The notes under the pieces: generated by a model | The model's input: only the letters and a program-made list of their open reading frames with translations | Databases searched by the model: none | Told to the model about the DNA's origin: nothing | Shown here: positions 24,748 to 33,501 of the stretch, piece after piece | Numbering within the stretch: position 1 is the stretch's first letter | Layout of the letters: each line of letters begins with the position of its first letter | Assembly (NCBI RefSeq): GCF_030730865.1 | Contig: NZ_JAVALZ010000001.1 | Coordinates: forward strand, 434,001-498,000 | Direction: 5' to 3' | DNA: 64,000 nucleotides | DNA from: Uliginosibacterium sp. 31-16 | GTDB taxonomy: Bacteria > Pseudomonadota > Gammaproteobacteria > Burkholderiales > Rhodocyclaceae | Program-made: the position numbers and the translations under genes

Positions 24748-26220
24748 ATGGAATCCAAAAACATGTCCCAACGCCCCATCCAGTTCTGGTTCCGCGGCCG
24801 CCTCACCGAGGTCCGCGACGTATCACCGCAGCGCACCGTGCTTCAATGGCTGCGCGAAGACATTCACGCCACCGGCAGCAAGGAAGGCTGCGGCGAAGGC
24901 GATTGCGGTGCCTGCACCGTGGTCATCGGCAGCCGTGACGACAGCGCCCGCGGCGGTGTCCGTCTCGAAGCCGTCAACAGCTGCATCCAACTGCTGCCGA
25001 CGCTGGACGGCAAAGCCTTGTTCACGGTCGAAGACCTCGCCCGGGCGGATCAGCTGCACCCGCTGCAGCAGGCCATGGTGGAAACCCATGCGTCGCAATG
25101 TGGTTTCTGCACGCCTGGCTTCGTGATGTCCCTGTGGGCGGATTACGAGTCGCGCGACGCCGCCCCGACGCGCGACGAGATTGCAGGCTGCCTGTCGGGC
25201 AATCTGTGTCGCTGCACCGGCTATCGCCCCATCATTGATGCCGCCCAGCAAGCCTGGCAGCAGCCGGCATGCAAGATGGATCGCCAGCCCCTGCGCGCCA
25301 CGCTCGACACCTTGGCAGCCATGCCGGCGCTGGATTATCAGAGCCACGGCCAGCGCTTCATCGCACCGCGCAGCATCGCCGAGCTGGCCCGGCACTGCGA
25401 GGCCATGCCGCAAGCGCGCCTGCTGGCGGGCTCCACCGACATCGGCCTGTGGGTCACCAAGCAGCTGCGCCAGCTCGGCGACATCATTTATCTGGGCGCG
25501 CTGGAAGAGCTGAAGGCCATCGTGCGCCAGGACGACTGCACCGAGATCGGTGCGGGCGCCTCACTGAGCTCGGCCTTCAGTGCCCTGACGCAGGATGAGC
25601 CGCACTGGCAGGAACTGGCGCAGCGCTTCGCGTCTTTGCCCGTCCGCAATGCCGGCACCCTGGGGGGCAACGTGGCGAACGGCTCGCCCATCGGCGACTC
25701 GATGCCCGGGCTGATCGCGCTGGGGACCCAGATCGTCCTGCAGAAGGGCGAACAGCTGCGCAGCATGGCACTGGAAGACTTTTACCTCGCTTACCAGAAA
25801 ACCGCGCTGGCCCCCGGCGAGTTCGTACGTGCGCTGCGCATTCCGCGCGCCGTGCCCGGTCGCCTGTTCCGCAGCTGGAAGGTGAGCAAGCGTCAGGATC
25901 AGGATATTTCCGCCGTGTGTGCCGGTTTCGCCCTGACGCTGGGCGATGCCGGCCGCATCACCAGCGCCCGTCTCGCCTTTGGCGGAATGGCCGCCACGCC
26001 GCGCCGCGCATCGGCTGCCGAGGCTGCTCTGCTCGGCCAGCCCTTCGAACTGCGCAGTGTCGAAGCGGCGATGGCCGCCCTCGACACCGATTTCCAGCCA
26101 CTGGACGACATGCGTGCCTCGGCCGCTTATCGCCTGATGGTGGCGCGCAACCTGCTACGCCGCCTGTGGCTGGAGCACAGCAACAATGCACCACTGCGTA
26201 TTGCCGAGGTGTCAGCATGA
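24748..26220 (+). CDS. xdhA: Xanthine dehydrogenase small subunit (Fe-S/FAD)
   Basis: A 490-residue cytosolic subunit. It carries a plant-type [2Fe-2S] domain (GCGEGDCGACTVV, about residues 49–61), a second [2Fe-2S] domain (QCGFCTPGFVMSL…GNLCRCTGYRP), and an FAD-binding domain from about residue 200 (LLAGSTDIGLWV, NAGTLGGNVANGSPIGDSMP). It passes electrons from the Mo site to NAD. It overlaps xdhB by 4 bp (ATGA). The operon continues with xdhC and a nucleoside importer. Substrates are hypoxanthine and xanthine; the product urate feeds puuD. Confidence 0.97.
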   Translation: MESKNMSQRPIQFWFRGRLTEVRDVSPQRTVLQWLREDIHATGSKEGCGEGDCGACTVVIGSRDDSARGGVRLEAVNSCIQLLPTLDGKALFTVEDLARADQLHPLQQAMVETHASQCGFCTPGFVMSLWADYESRDAAPTRDEIAGCLSGNLCRCTGYRPIIDAAQQAWQQPACKMDRQPLRATLDTLAAMPALDYQSHGQRFIAPRSIAELARHCEAMPQARLLAGSTDIGLWVTKQLRQLGDIIYLGALEELKAIVRQDDCTEIGAGASLSSAFSALTQDEPHWQELAQRFASLPVRNAGTLGGNVANGSPIGDSMPGLIALGTQIVLQKGEQLRSMALEDFYLAYQKTALAPGEFVRALRIPRAVPGRLFRSWKVSKRQDQDISAVCAGFALTLGDAGRITSARLAFGGMAATPRRASAAEAALLGQPFELRSVEAAMAALDTDFQPLDDMRASAAYRLMVARNLLRRLWLEHSNNAPLRIAEVSA

Positions 26221-28496
26221 GCGTCGGCCAATCCATCCAGCACGACAGCGCGAAGTTGCACGTCAGCGGTCGCGCGACGTATATCGACGACCTGCCGGCG
26301 CCCGCGGACTGCCTGCATGCGGCCTTCGGCCTGGCAAGCTGTGCCCATGGCCGCATCCTCAGCATGGATCTGGCGCCGGTACTGGAATCACCGGGGGTCA
26401 TCACGGCGCTCACCGCCCGGGACATCCCGGCTCACAACGACTGCGGCCCCATCGTTCACGACGACCCGATCCTCGCAGACGGACTGGTGCAGTTCATGGG
26501 CCAGCCGATTTTTCTCGTCGTTGCCCGCAGCCATGAAGAGGCGCGTCAGGCAGCACGCTGCGCGCGAGTCGAATACGAAGCTCTGCCCGCCATCCTCGAC
26601 ATTCCGGCGGCAATCGCAGCCGAATCCTGGCTGATGCCACCAGTACAGGTCGCCAAAGGCGATGCCGCCGCGGCGCTGGCTGCGGCACCACACCGCCTGC
26701 AGGGGCACGCCACCCTGGGCGGACAGGAACACTTCTACCTCGAAAACCAGATCGCACTCGCCTTGCCACGCGAACAATCCAGCCTGCATGTGCACTGCTC
26801 GACCCAGCACCCCACCGAGATGCAGCACGGCATCGCCCACATGCTGGGCTGGGCCGCGCACCAGATCAGCGTGGAATGCCGGCGCATGGGTGGCGCCTTC
26901 GGCGGCAAGGAATCCCAGTCTGCCCAGGTCGCCTGCGCCGCCGCCCTGGCCGCCTGGAAGACCGGGCGGGCCGTGAAGCTACGCCTCGATCGCAACGATG
27001 ACATGTGCATCACCGGAAAACGCCACGATTTTGCCTACGAGTGGGAGGTCGGCTTTGACGATCGCGGCCAGCTGCAGGGGCTGGCGATCACACTCGCCTC
27101 ACGCTGCGGTTTTTCCACTGACCTCTCCGGCCCGGTGAACGACCGCGCGATCTTTCATCTCGACAACTGCTACTACCTCGACGCCCTTGCGGTACGCAGC
27201 CTGCGCTGCCGTACCCACACCGTCTCGAACACGGCCTTCCGTGGTTTCGGTGGCCCGCAAGGCATCTTCGCCATCGAGTACCTCCTCGACGATATTGCGC
27301 GCCATCTCGGTCTGGATCCGCTGGATGTCCGGCGCGCAAATTTCTACGGCCTGCCGGGCAATGAATCCTGCACCATGACGCACTACGGCATGTCGGTGCA
27401 GGACAACGTCGCCCCGGCGCTGGTCGATGAACTCGCTGCCGACTGCGACTACGCAGCGCGGCGCGAAGCCATTGCCTGCTTCAACGCGACAAGCCCGATC
27501 CTCAAGCACGGCATCGCCCTGACCCCCGTAAAGTTCGGCATCTCCTTCACCGCCACGCATTACAACCAGGCCGGCGCCCAGGTGTGCGTGTACGCCGATG
27601 GCTCGGTGCTCATCACCCATGGCGGCACCGAGATGGGACAGGGTCTGCACACCAAGGTCGCGCAGATCGTGGCACAGGAGCTGGGGCTGCCCATGGAGCG
27701 GGTGCGCCTCTCCGCCACCGACACCAGCCGCGTGCCCAACACCTCGGCCACCGCAGCCTCCAGTGGCACCGACCTCAATGGTCAGGCAGCCCTCGACGCC
27801 GCACGCAAGATCCGCAAGCGCCTGGCCAGTTTTTTCTGCCTGCGGCATGGTCTGAAGCCGGGCAAGGTTGAATTCACACTGGACGGCGTACGCGCAGGCG
27901 AGGTACGCGAGGACTTCGCCAGTCTGGTCGCCGCGGCCTACCGCGCGCGCATTCAGCTGTGGGACTCCGGCTTTTACGCCACACCCAAAATCCACTACGA
28001 CGCGGGCAGTCTGCAAGGCCGGCCCTTCTTCTACTTCGCTTATGGCGCCTGCTGTGCCGAGGTGGTGATTGACACCCTCACCGGCGAATCGCGTGTGCTG
28101 CGCGCCGACATCCTCCATGACGCCGGCCGCTCGATCAACCCGGCGCTGGATATCGGTCAGATCGAGGGCGGCTTCATGCAGGGCATGGGCTGGCTGACCA
28201 GCGAAGAACTGGTCTTCCGCAAGGATGGCTGGCTCGCCACGCATGCCCCGTCCACCTACAAGATCCCTGCCGTGTCCGACTGCCCGCCGGTTCTCAATGT
28301 AAAGCTCTATGACAATGCCAACACGGAGAACAGCATTCACAAATCCAAGGCGGTCGGTGAGCCGCCCTTGATGCACGGTTTCGCGGTTTTCTTTGCCTTG
28401 CGGGATGCGGCCTGTGCGGCAGCCGGGCGTGCCGTGGCACTGCAGGCCCCGGCCACCCCCGAGGCCATCCTGCGGGCCATCGGAGAGTTGCCATGA
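26217..28496 (+). CDS. xdhB: Xanthine dehydrogenase large, molybdopterin-binding subunit
   Basis: A 759-residue catalytic subunit. It begins MSVGQSIQHDSAKLHVSGRATYIDDLPAP, typical of XdhB. Mo-cofactor motifs include GGAFGGKESQ, AFRGFGGPQG and GGTEMGQGLHTKVAQIVA. The catalytic glutamate lies near the end in KAVGEPPLM. The start overlaps the xdhA stop. It forms the XdhAB heterotetramer with molybdopterin inserted with help from XdhC. Confidence 0.97.
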   Translation: MSVGQSIQHDSAKLHVSGRATYIDDLPAPADCLHAAFGLASCAHGRILSMDLAPVLESPGVITALTARDIPAHNDCGPIVHDDPILADGLVQFMGQPIFLVVARSHEEARQAARCARVEYEALPAILDIPAAIAAESWLMPPVQVAKGDAAAALAAAPHRLQGHATLGGQEHFYLENQIALALPREQSSLHVHCSTQHPTEMQHGIAHMLGWAAHQISVECRRMGGAFGGKESQSAQVACAAALAAWKTGRAVKLRLDRNDDMCITGKRHDFAYEWEVGFDDRGQLQGLAITLASRCGFSTDLSGPVNDRAIFHLDNCYYLDALAVRSLRCRTHTVSNTAFRGFGGPQGIFAIEYLLDDIARHLGLDPLDVRRANFYGLPGNESCTMTHYGMSVQDNVAPALVDELAADCDYAARREAIACFNATSPILKHGIALTPVKFGISFTATHYNQAGAQVCVYADGSVLITHGGTEMGQGLHTKVAQIVAQELGLPMERVRLSATDTSRVPNTSATAASSGTDLNGQAALDAARKIRKRLASFFCLRHGLKPGKVEFTLDGVRAGEVREDFASLVAAAYRARIQLWDSGFYATPKIHYDAGSLQGRPFFYFAYGACCAEVVIDTLTGESRVLRADILHDAGRSINPALDIGQIEGGFMQGMGWLTSEELVFRKDGWLATHAPSTYKIPAVSDCPPVLNVKLYDNANTENSIHKSKAVGEPPLMHGFAVFFALRDAACAAAGRAVALQAPATPEAILRAIGELP

Positions 28497-29554
28497 ATGC
28501 CTGGCAAGCCCTGCCGGACTGGCTGGCACACGAAGGCACGCTGATGCTGGTCAGCGTCGCCGGGGTACGCGGTTCGACCCCGCGCGAAGCAGGCGCCAGC
28601 ATGCTGGTCAGCACACAGCACTGCTGCGACACCATCGGAGGTGGCCGCCTCGAATGGGAAGCTATCGCCCATGCGCGCGAGTTGCTGCTGCAAAAACCCG
28701 CATCCCCAAGCCTGCTGCGCCTGCCGCTGGCCGCCAGTCTGGGGCAATGCTGCGGCGGCATAGTCTGGCTGCTGTTCGAACGCATCGAGCACAGCGAAGC
28801 GGACGCCTGGCAAACACGCGTAGCAGCGCTTGAGAATGGCTGCAATCTGTCGCGCCAATGCGTCGAAGGCTCGGCTTCGGAATGGCACATCGAATTCGCA
28901 AGCGGGACGGATGCGGCAACGGCGGCAGCACTTGATCTGGGCGCTGACGCGACCGCTGGCAACTTCCGCGTGAGCGCTACTGCGCCGTGGCGCTTCCATC
29001 AGAAAATTTCCTTGCCACAGTTCCCGGTCACGATCTTTGGCGCGGGTCACGTTGGTGAAGCCATCGTGCGCGCCCTGCTGCCGCTGTCGGCGCAGATCCG
29101 CTGGGTGGATACACGCGAAGACGTATTCCCTGCAGAGCTCGCTTCCACAGTGCAGTGCATCCAGACCGACGACCCGGTGCAGGAGGTTTGTACTGCCAGG
29201 CCCGGCAGCATGCTGCTAGTGCTGACCCACAGCCATGCGATAGATCTGGAGTTGTGCGCGGAAGGGCTGCAACGCAAGGATCTCGCCTTCTTCGGCCTGA
29301 TCGGCTCGCAAGCCAAGCGCACGCGCTTTGAGCAACGCCTGCTCATGCGCGGACTTGGCGCTGAGCAGCTCGCTGGCATGACTTGTCCGATCGGCATAGC
29401 AGGAATCCGCAGCAAGCAACCCGCAGTGATCGCCGCCGCAGTGGTCGCACAACTCCTGCTGGTGCGCGAAGACGTCGCACGCCCCCGTAACACAGTCATC
29501 TCCCCCCGCTCCGACGCACACCTCAACACCAAAATCGGGCTTCCCCTATGCTGA
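28493..29554 (+). CDS. xdhC: Xanthine dehydrogenase accessory protein XdhC
   Basis: A 353-residue maturation factor that binds molybdenum cofactor and helps sulfurate and insert it into XdhB. The N-terminal XdhC/CoxI domain has VRGSTPREAGASMLV and LAASLGQCCGG. The C-terminal Rossmann domain has FGAGHVGEAIVRAL and FFGLIGSQAKRTRFEQRL. It overlaps xdhB by 4 bp and the following ABC ATPase by 7 bp, so it is embedded in the operon. The C-terminal extension with an R-N-T/S-P-rich tail is a little longer than in short homologs. Confidence 0.95.
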   Translation: MNAWQALPDWLAHEGTLMLVSVAGVRGSTPREAGASMLVSTQHCCDTIGGGRLEWEAIAHARELLLQKPASPSLLRLPLAASLGQCCGGIVWLLFERIEHSEADAWQTRVAALENGCNLSRQCVEGSASEWHIEFASGTDAATAAALDLGADATAGNFRVSATAPWRFHQKISLPQFPVTIFGAGHVGEAIVRALLPLSAQIRWVDTREDVFPAELASTVQCIQTDDPVQEVCTARPGSMLLVLTHSHAIDLELCAEGLQRKDLAFFGLIGSQAKRTRFEQRLLMRGLGAEQLAGMTCPIGIAGIRSKQPAVIAAAVVAQLLLVREDVARPRNTVISPRSDAHLNTKIGLPLC

Positions 29555-31104
29555 TCCCGCCGCCCCCAAATCACCCGCGCCCGCTCCCCGCCGGTGAGCC
29601 ACGCCTGCAGCTGCTCAATATTTCCAAACGCTATCCGGGCGTGCTGGCCAATGATCAGGTGAGCCTGAATGTGATGCCGGGTGAGATCCACGCCGTGCTT
29701 GGGGAGAATGGTGCCGGCAAGAGCACCCTGATGAAGATCATCTATGGTGCTGTCCAGGCGGATAGCGGGCAGATCCAGTGGAACGGCCGTGAGGTCAGCA
29801 TCGCCAATCCCGCAGTGGCCCGCGAACTGGGCATCGGCATGGTGTTCCAGCACTTCCAGCTTTTCGAAACGCTCAATGTCACGGAGAACATCGCGCTCGC
29901 CCTGCCTCCCGACACAGACCTGAAAACGCTGGCCGTGCGCGTACGCGAGGTCTCCGAAAAATACGGTCTGCCACTGGACCCGGAACGTCTGGTACATGCC
30001 TTGTCGGTGGGCGAGCGCCAGCGCGTGGAAATCGTGCGTTGCCTGCTGCAGAACCCGCAATTGCTGATCCTCGATGAGCCCACCTCGGTACTCACCCCGC
30101 AGGCGGTACGCAAGCTTTTTGAGACCCTGCGCAAGCTGGCCAGCGAAGGCGTTTCAATTCTCTACATCAGCCACAAACTGCATGAAATCCAGGCGTTGTG
30201 CGACCGCGCCACGGTAATGCGCGGCGGCTGCGTAACCGGCGGCGCCAATCCGCGTCAGGAGTCTACGGCCAGTCTGGCGCGCATGATGATTGGCCGCGAT
30301 CTGCCGGTCTGCCACGCCCCCGTTTATGCCGGTGAGGTCAAAGCGGCGCTGGAAATAGACAGCATCAGCCGCCCCAAGGACGACCCTTTCGGCGTCACTC
30401 TGGAAGACATCTCGCTCACCGTGAACAGCGGCGAAGTCGTTGGCATCGCCGGCATTTCCGGCAACGGCCAGGCCGAGTTGCTGGCCGCCCTGTCGGGTGA
30501 GAGCACCGGTCGGTCCGATTCGGTCCGAATCGCCGGCCTCCCAGTCGGACATCTGCATGCCGGGCAGCGGCGCGATCGCGGCTTGAGCTTCGTGCCCGAA
30601 GAGCGTCTGGGTCGCGGCGCAGTGCCATCCATGTCTCTGACCCAGAACGCCATGCTCACCGCACACCGCCAGCCCGGACTGAGCCGCTTCGGCCTGCTGG
30701 ACTTCAAGGCCGCGCGCGACTTTGCCCTGCGTTGCATCGAACGCTTCGACGTACGCTGTAACGGGCCGCAAGCGGCGGCGCGCAGCCTCTCCGGCGGCAA
30801 TCTGCAGAAGTTCATCGTCGGACGCGAAATCATGCAGGCGCCGAAAGTGATGATCGTCGCGCAACCGACCTGGGGCGTGGATGTGGGCGCTGCGGCCACC
30901 CTGCGCCAGACCCTGCTCGATCTGTCCCGCGAGGGCGTCGGCGTGCTGGTCGTCTCGGAGGAGCTCGAAGAACTTTTCGAAATCTGCGACCGCATCGCCG
31001 TGCTGGCCGGAGGACGCCTGTCTGCCGCCATGCCCAGGAACGAAACCAATGCCGAACAGATTGGCTTGCTGATGGCCGGCCAGGCCGCGGCAGCATCCGT
31101 CTGA
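29548..31104 (+). CDS. BMP-type nucleoside ABC transporter ATP-binding protein (two ABC domains)
   Basis: A 518-residue protein with two tandem ABC domains, like YufO/NupO and sugar-type ATPases. The first has Walker A GENGAGKST, signature LSVGERQRVEIVRCL and Walker B LLILDEPTSVLTP. The second has a degenerate Walker A (GISGNGQAE), signature LSGGNLQKFIVGREI and VMIVAQPTWGVDVGA in place of a normal Walker B. It drives nucleoside import with the two downstream permeases and the BMP binding protein encoded at 22970–24055. The start overlaps xdhC. Confidence 0.93.
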   Translation: MLIPPPPNHPRPLPAGEPRLQLLNISKRYPGVLANDQVSLNVMPGEIHAVLGENGAGKSTLMKIIYGAVQADSGQIQWNGREVSIANPAVARELGIGMVFQHFQLFETLNVTENIALALPPDTDLKTLAVRVREVSEKYGLPLDPERLVHALSVGERQRVEIVRCLLQNPQLLILDEPTSVLTPQAVRKLFETLRKLASEGVSILYISHKLHEIQALCDRATVMRGGCVTGGANPRQESTASLARMMIGRDLPVCHAPVYAGEVKAALEIDSISRPKDDPFGVTLEDISLTVNSGEVVGIAGISGNGQAELLAALSGESTGRSDSVRIAGLPVGHLHAGQRRDRGLSFVPEERLGRGAVPSMSLTQNAMLTAHRQPGLSRFGLLDFKAARDFALRCIERFDVRCNGPQAAARSLSGGNLQKFIVGREIMQAPKVMIVAQPTWGVDVGAAATLRQTLLDLSREGVGVLVVSEELEELFEICDRIAVLAGGRLSAAMPRNETNAEQIGLLMAGQAAAASV

Positions 31105-31124
31105 TCAGGGAAAAGAGAAAACCC

Positions 31125-32207
31125 ATGTCCTTGCTCACGCCCCGCACCAATCCATCCAAACTCATGCAATGGGCCGCGCCACCGCTTGCCATCCTCGCGA
31201 CCTTGCTGACCGCAACCGTCCTGTTCTATGCGCTGAACAAACCTCCGCTGCAGGCCTTTTACGTCTTCTTCATCGAACCGCTGGAAACCGAAAATGGCTG
31301 GAGCGAGCTGGCGCTCAAGGCCTCGCCGCTGATCCTCATCGCCCAAGGTCTGGCCCTGGGTTTTCGCGCAAGGATCTACAACATCGGCGCAGAAGGACAG
31401 CTGCTCATGGGCGCGATCTGCGCCTCAGGCGTCGCCATCTACACCGATGGCATGGATGGCGACTGGATTCTGCCGCTGATGGTGCTCGCCGGTGCCATTG
31501 GGGGCGGCCTCTGGGGCGCACTGCCGGCCTGGCTCAAGACGCGCTTCAACGCAGAGGAAACCCTGACCACCCTGATGCTTACCTATGTTGCAGTCCAGTT
31601 GCTGGCCTGGCTGGTCAGCGGTCCCTGGCGTGACCCCGGCGGCAGCAACTTTCCGCAATCCATCATGTTCAGTGAACCCGCCTTGTTCAATGCCTTGTTC
31701 GAAGGCCTGCGCATCAACAGCTCGGTCATCATCACGCTGCTGGCTGTCCCCTTGCTGTGGTTATTCGTGAAACGCAGTTTTCTCGCCTATCAACTGGCTG
31801 TCGGGGGGCAAGCCCCCAGCGCCGCACGTTATGCCGGCTTCTCGGCCCAGCGCACGGTGTGGATCAGCCTGGTCGTATCGGGCGTCACGGCGGGCATCGC
31901 CGGTGCCGCCGAAGCTGCGGGGCCGGTCGGGCAACTGACCCTGTCACTGTCGCCGGGTTACGGTTTTGCCGCCATCATCGTGGCCTGGGTGGGTCGTCTG
32001 CATCCGATCGGGATTGTCTTTTCCGGCTTGTTGATGGCGCTGATCTACATTGGGGGTGAAGCTGCACAAGTCTCGATGCAATTGCCCTCAGCCGTCAGCT
32101 GGCTGTTTCAGGGCATGCTGCTGTTCTTCCTGCTCGGGGCCGATGCATTTGTCGATTATCGCCTGAAACGTCGCAAGCCATTTGTCATCAAGGAGGCACA
32201 GGCATGA
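31125..32207 (+). CDS. BMP-type nucleoside ABC transporter permease 1
   Basis: A 360-residue permease of the BPD_transp_2 (YufP/NupP) family with about nine to ten membrane segments. Conserved parts are LGFRARIYNIGAEGQLLMGAICA, RFNAEETLTTLMLTYVAVQLL, ARYAGFSAQRTVWISLVVSG and SPGYGFAAIIVAWVGRLHPIGIVFSGLLMA in broken form. AAAGAG lies before the ATG. Its end overlaps the second permease (ATGA). The order ATPase, permease, permease matches BMP-type nucleoside importers. Confidence 0.93.
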   Translation: MSLLTPRTNPSKLMQWAAPPLAILATLLTATVLFYALNKPPLQAFYVFFIEPLETENGWSELALKASPLILIAQGLALGFRARIYNIGAEGQLLMGAICASGVAIYTDGMDGDWILPLMVLAGAIGGGLWGALPAWLKTRFNAEETLTTLMLTYVAVQLLAWLVSGPWRDPGGSNFPQSIMFSEPALFNALFEGLRINSSVIITLLAVPLLWLFVKRSFLAYQLAVGGQAPSAARYAGFSAQRTVWISLVVSGVTAGIAGAAEAAGPVGQLTLSLSPGYGFAAIIVAWVGRLHPIGIVFSGLLMALIYIGGEAAQVSMQLPSAVSWLFQGMLLFFLLGADAFVDYRLKRRKPFVIKEAQA

Positions 32208-33124
32208 TTGAACACCTCATCCCGGTGCTGATCGGCACCCTGGCAGCCGCAACACCATTGATATTCGCCGGACTGGGCGAGCTGGTAACCGAAAAGAGCG
32301 GGGTCATCAATCTAGGCGTCGAAGGCATGATGTTGATTGGTGCGGTCGCCGGTTTCGGCGCAGCCTTGCACTGGGGCCTCTTCGCAGGATTTGTTGCGGG
32401 TGCGCTGGCCGGTGCCTTGGCAGCCCTGCCCTTCGCCCTGCTGACCCTGAGTCTGGGCGCGAACCAGGCGGCATCAGGTCTGGCGCTGACCATCTTCGGC
32501 AGCGGCTTGTCGGCCTTCGTCGGCCAATATCTGGTCAGCGAAAGCCTGCCCGGTCTGCAGCCCTGGCCGATCCCGGGCCTCTCTGCGATTCCGGTGCTGG
32601 GCCCCATTTTCTTCAACCAGACGGTCGTGGTTTACCTCTCCTATGCCGCCGCGATTTTCGTCACCTGGGTGCTGGCGAAAACACGCTGGGGGCTGGTGCT
32701 GCGCGCAGTGGGCGAAAGCCCGGAAGCCGCACACACCATCGGCTATCCGGTCACATCCATCCGCTACGCTGCTGTGTGCTTCGGTGGTGCCATGGCTGGA
32801 ATTGCCGGCGCCTATCTGTCCACGGTCTACACGCCACTCTGGGTGCAGAACATGACCGCCGGGCGCGGCTGGATCGCCGTGGCGCTGGTGGTTTTTGCCA
32901 CCTGGAAACCGCTGCGTCTCCTGCTCGGCGCCTATCTTTTCGGCGGCATGACCATCCTGCAATTGCACGCCCAGGGGCTGGGCGTCGACCTCCCCTCTCA
33001 ATTGCTGTCAGCGATCCCCTACGTCGCAACCATCGTGGTGCTGGTGTTGATCTCGCGTGACCGGGCGCTCCTGCAACTCAACCTGCCCGCCTCGCTGGGC
33101 AAGCCCTTCATTCCGGGGGGCTAG
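32204..33124 (+). CDS. BMP-type nucleoside ABC transporter permease 2
   Basis: A 306-residue partner permease (YufQ/NupQ-like) with about eight membrane segments. It contains LTEKSGVINLGVEGMMLIGAV in broken form, LGANQAASGLALTIFG, GESPEAAHTIGYPV and ALVVFATWKPLRLLLGAYLFGG. It overlaps permease 1 by 4 bp. The stop codon TAG (33122–33124) is not ancestral sequence: it is formed by the CTAG end of the 271-bp inverted-repeat element inserted here. The original C-terminus may therefore have been slightly different. Confidence 0.92.
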   Translation: MIEHLIPVLIGTLAAATPLIFAGLGELVTEKSGVINLGVEGMMLIGAVAGFGAALHWGLFAGFVAGALAGALAALPFALLTLSLGANQAASGLALTIFGSGLSAFVGQYLVSESLPGLQPWPIPGLSAIPVLGPIFFNQTVVVYLSYAAAIFVTWVLAKTRWGLVLRAVGESPEAAHTIGYPVTSIRYAAVCFGGAMAGIAGAYLSTVYTPLWVQNMTAGRGWIAVALVVFATWKPLRLLLGAYLFGGMTILQLHAQGLGVDLPSQLLSAIPYVATIVVLVLISRDRALLQLNLPASLGKPFIPGG

Positions 33125-33391
33125 GGCGTGTTCACAGTAGGCAAGGGGATTGCGTTGAGGCATGGAGCTTGCGGGACAAGGCACGCGCCGCAGTACGGGG
33201 TGCTTCCCCCGTACAAGAAGCGTAACGCCGTAGCGCGGGCTCCATGCCTCAACCCGGAGGGCGCGCACGAAATGACGCCCTGGCCGCGTTACAGCTCCTC
33301 GTCAGGGGGCCACCCTGTCTTCGTCACTGTGCCTTGCCACGCCGCCATTTCGTGCGCGCGCAACCCCTCGCCTACTGTGAACACGCCCTAG
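33121..33391. mobile_element. 271-bp MITE-like element with 28-bp terminal inverted repeats
   Basis: The left end (33121–33148) starts CTAGGGCGTGTTCACAGTAG. The right end (33364–33391) is its reverse complement, matching 27 of 28 bases. Both ends finish in CTAG, which could be a target duplication. Inside, GAGGCATGGAGC pairs with GCTCCATGCCTC and GCGCGCACGAAATG pairs with CATTTCGTGCGCGC, so it can fold into nested hairpins. No transposase frame fits. It supplies the stop codon of the permease gene and lies upstream of guanine deaminase. Confidence 0.8.
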
Positions 33392-33501
33392 ACTCCGTTA
33401 CCAATCACTCGCCGGATGGACGGATGATTGACAACCGCCCCCGGTGCGCACGGCGCCCGCAGCGCGGATAATCAGACATCACAATCATTCGGAGTGAGCT
33501 C

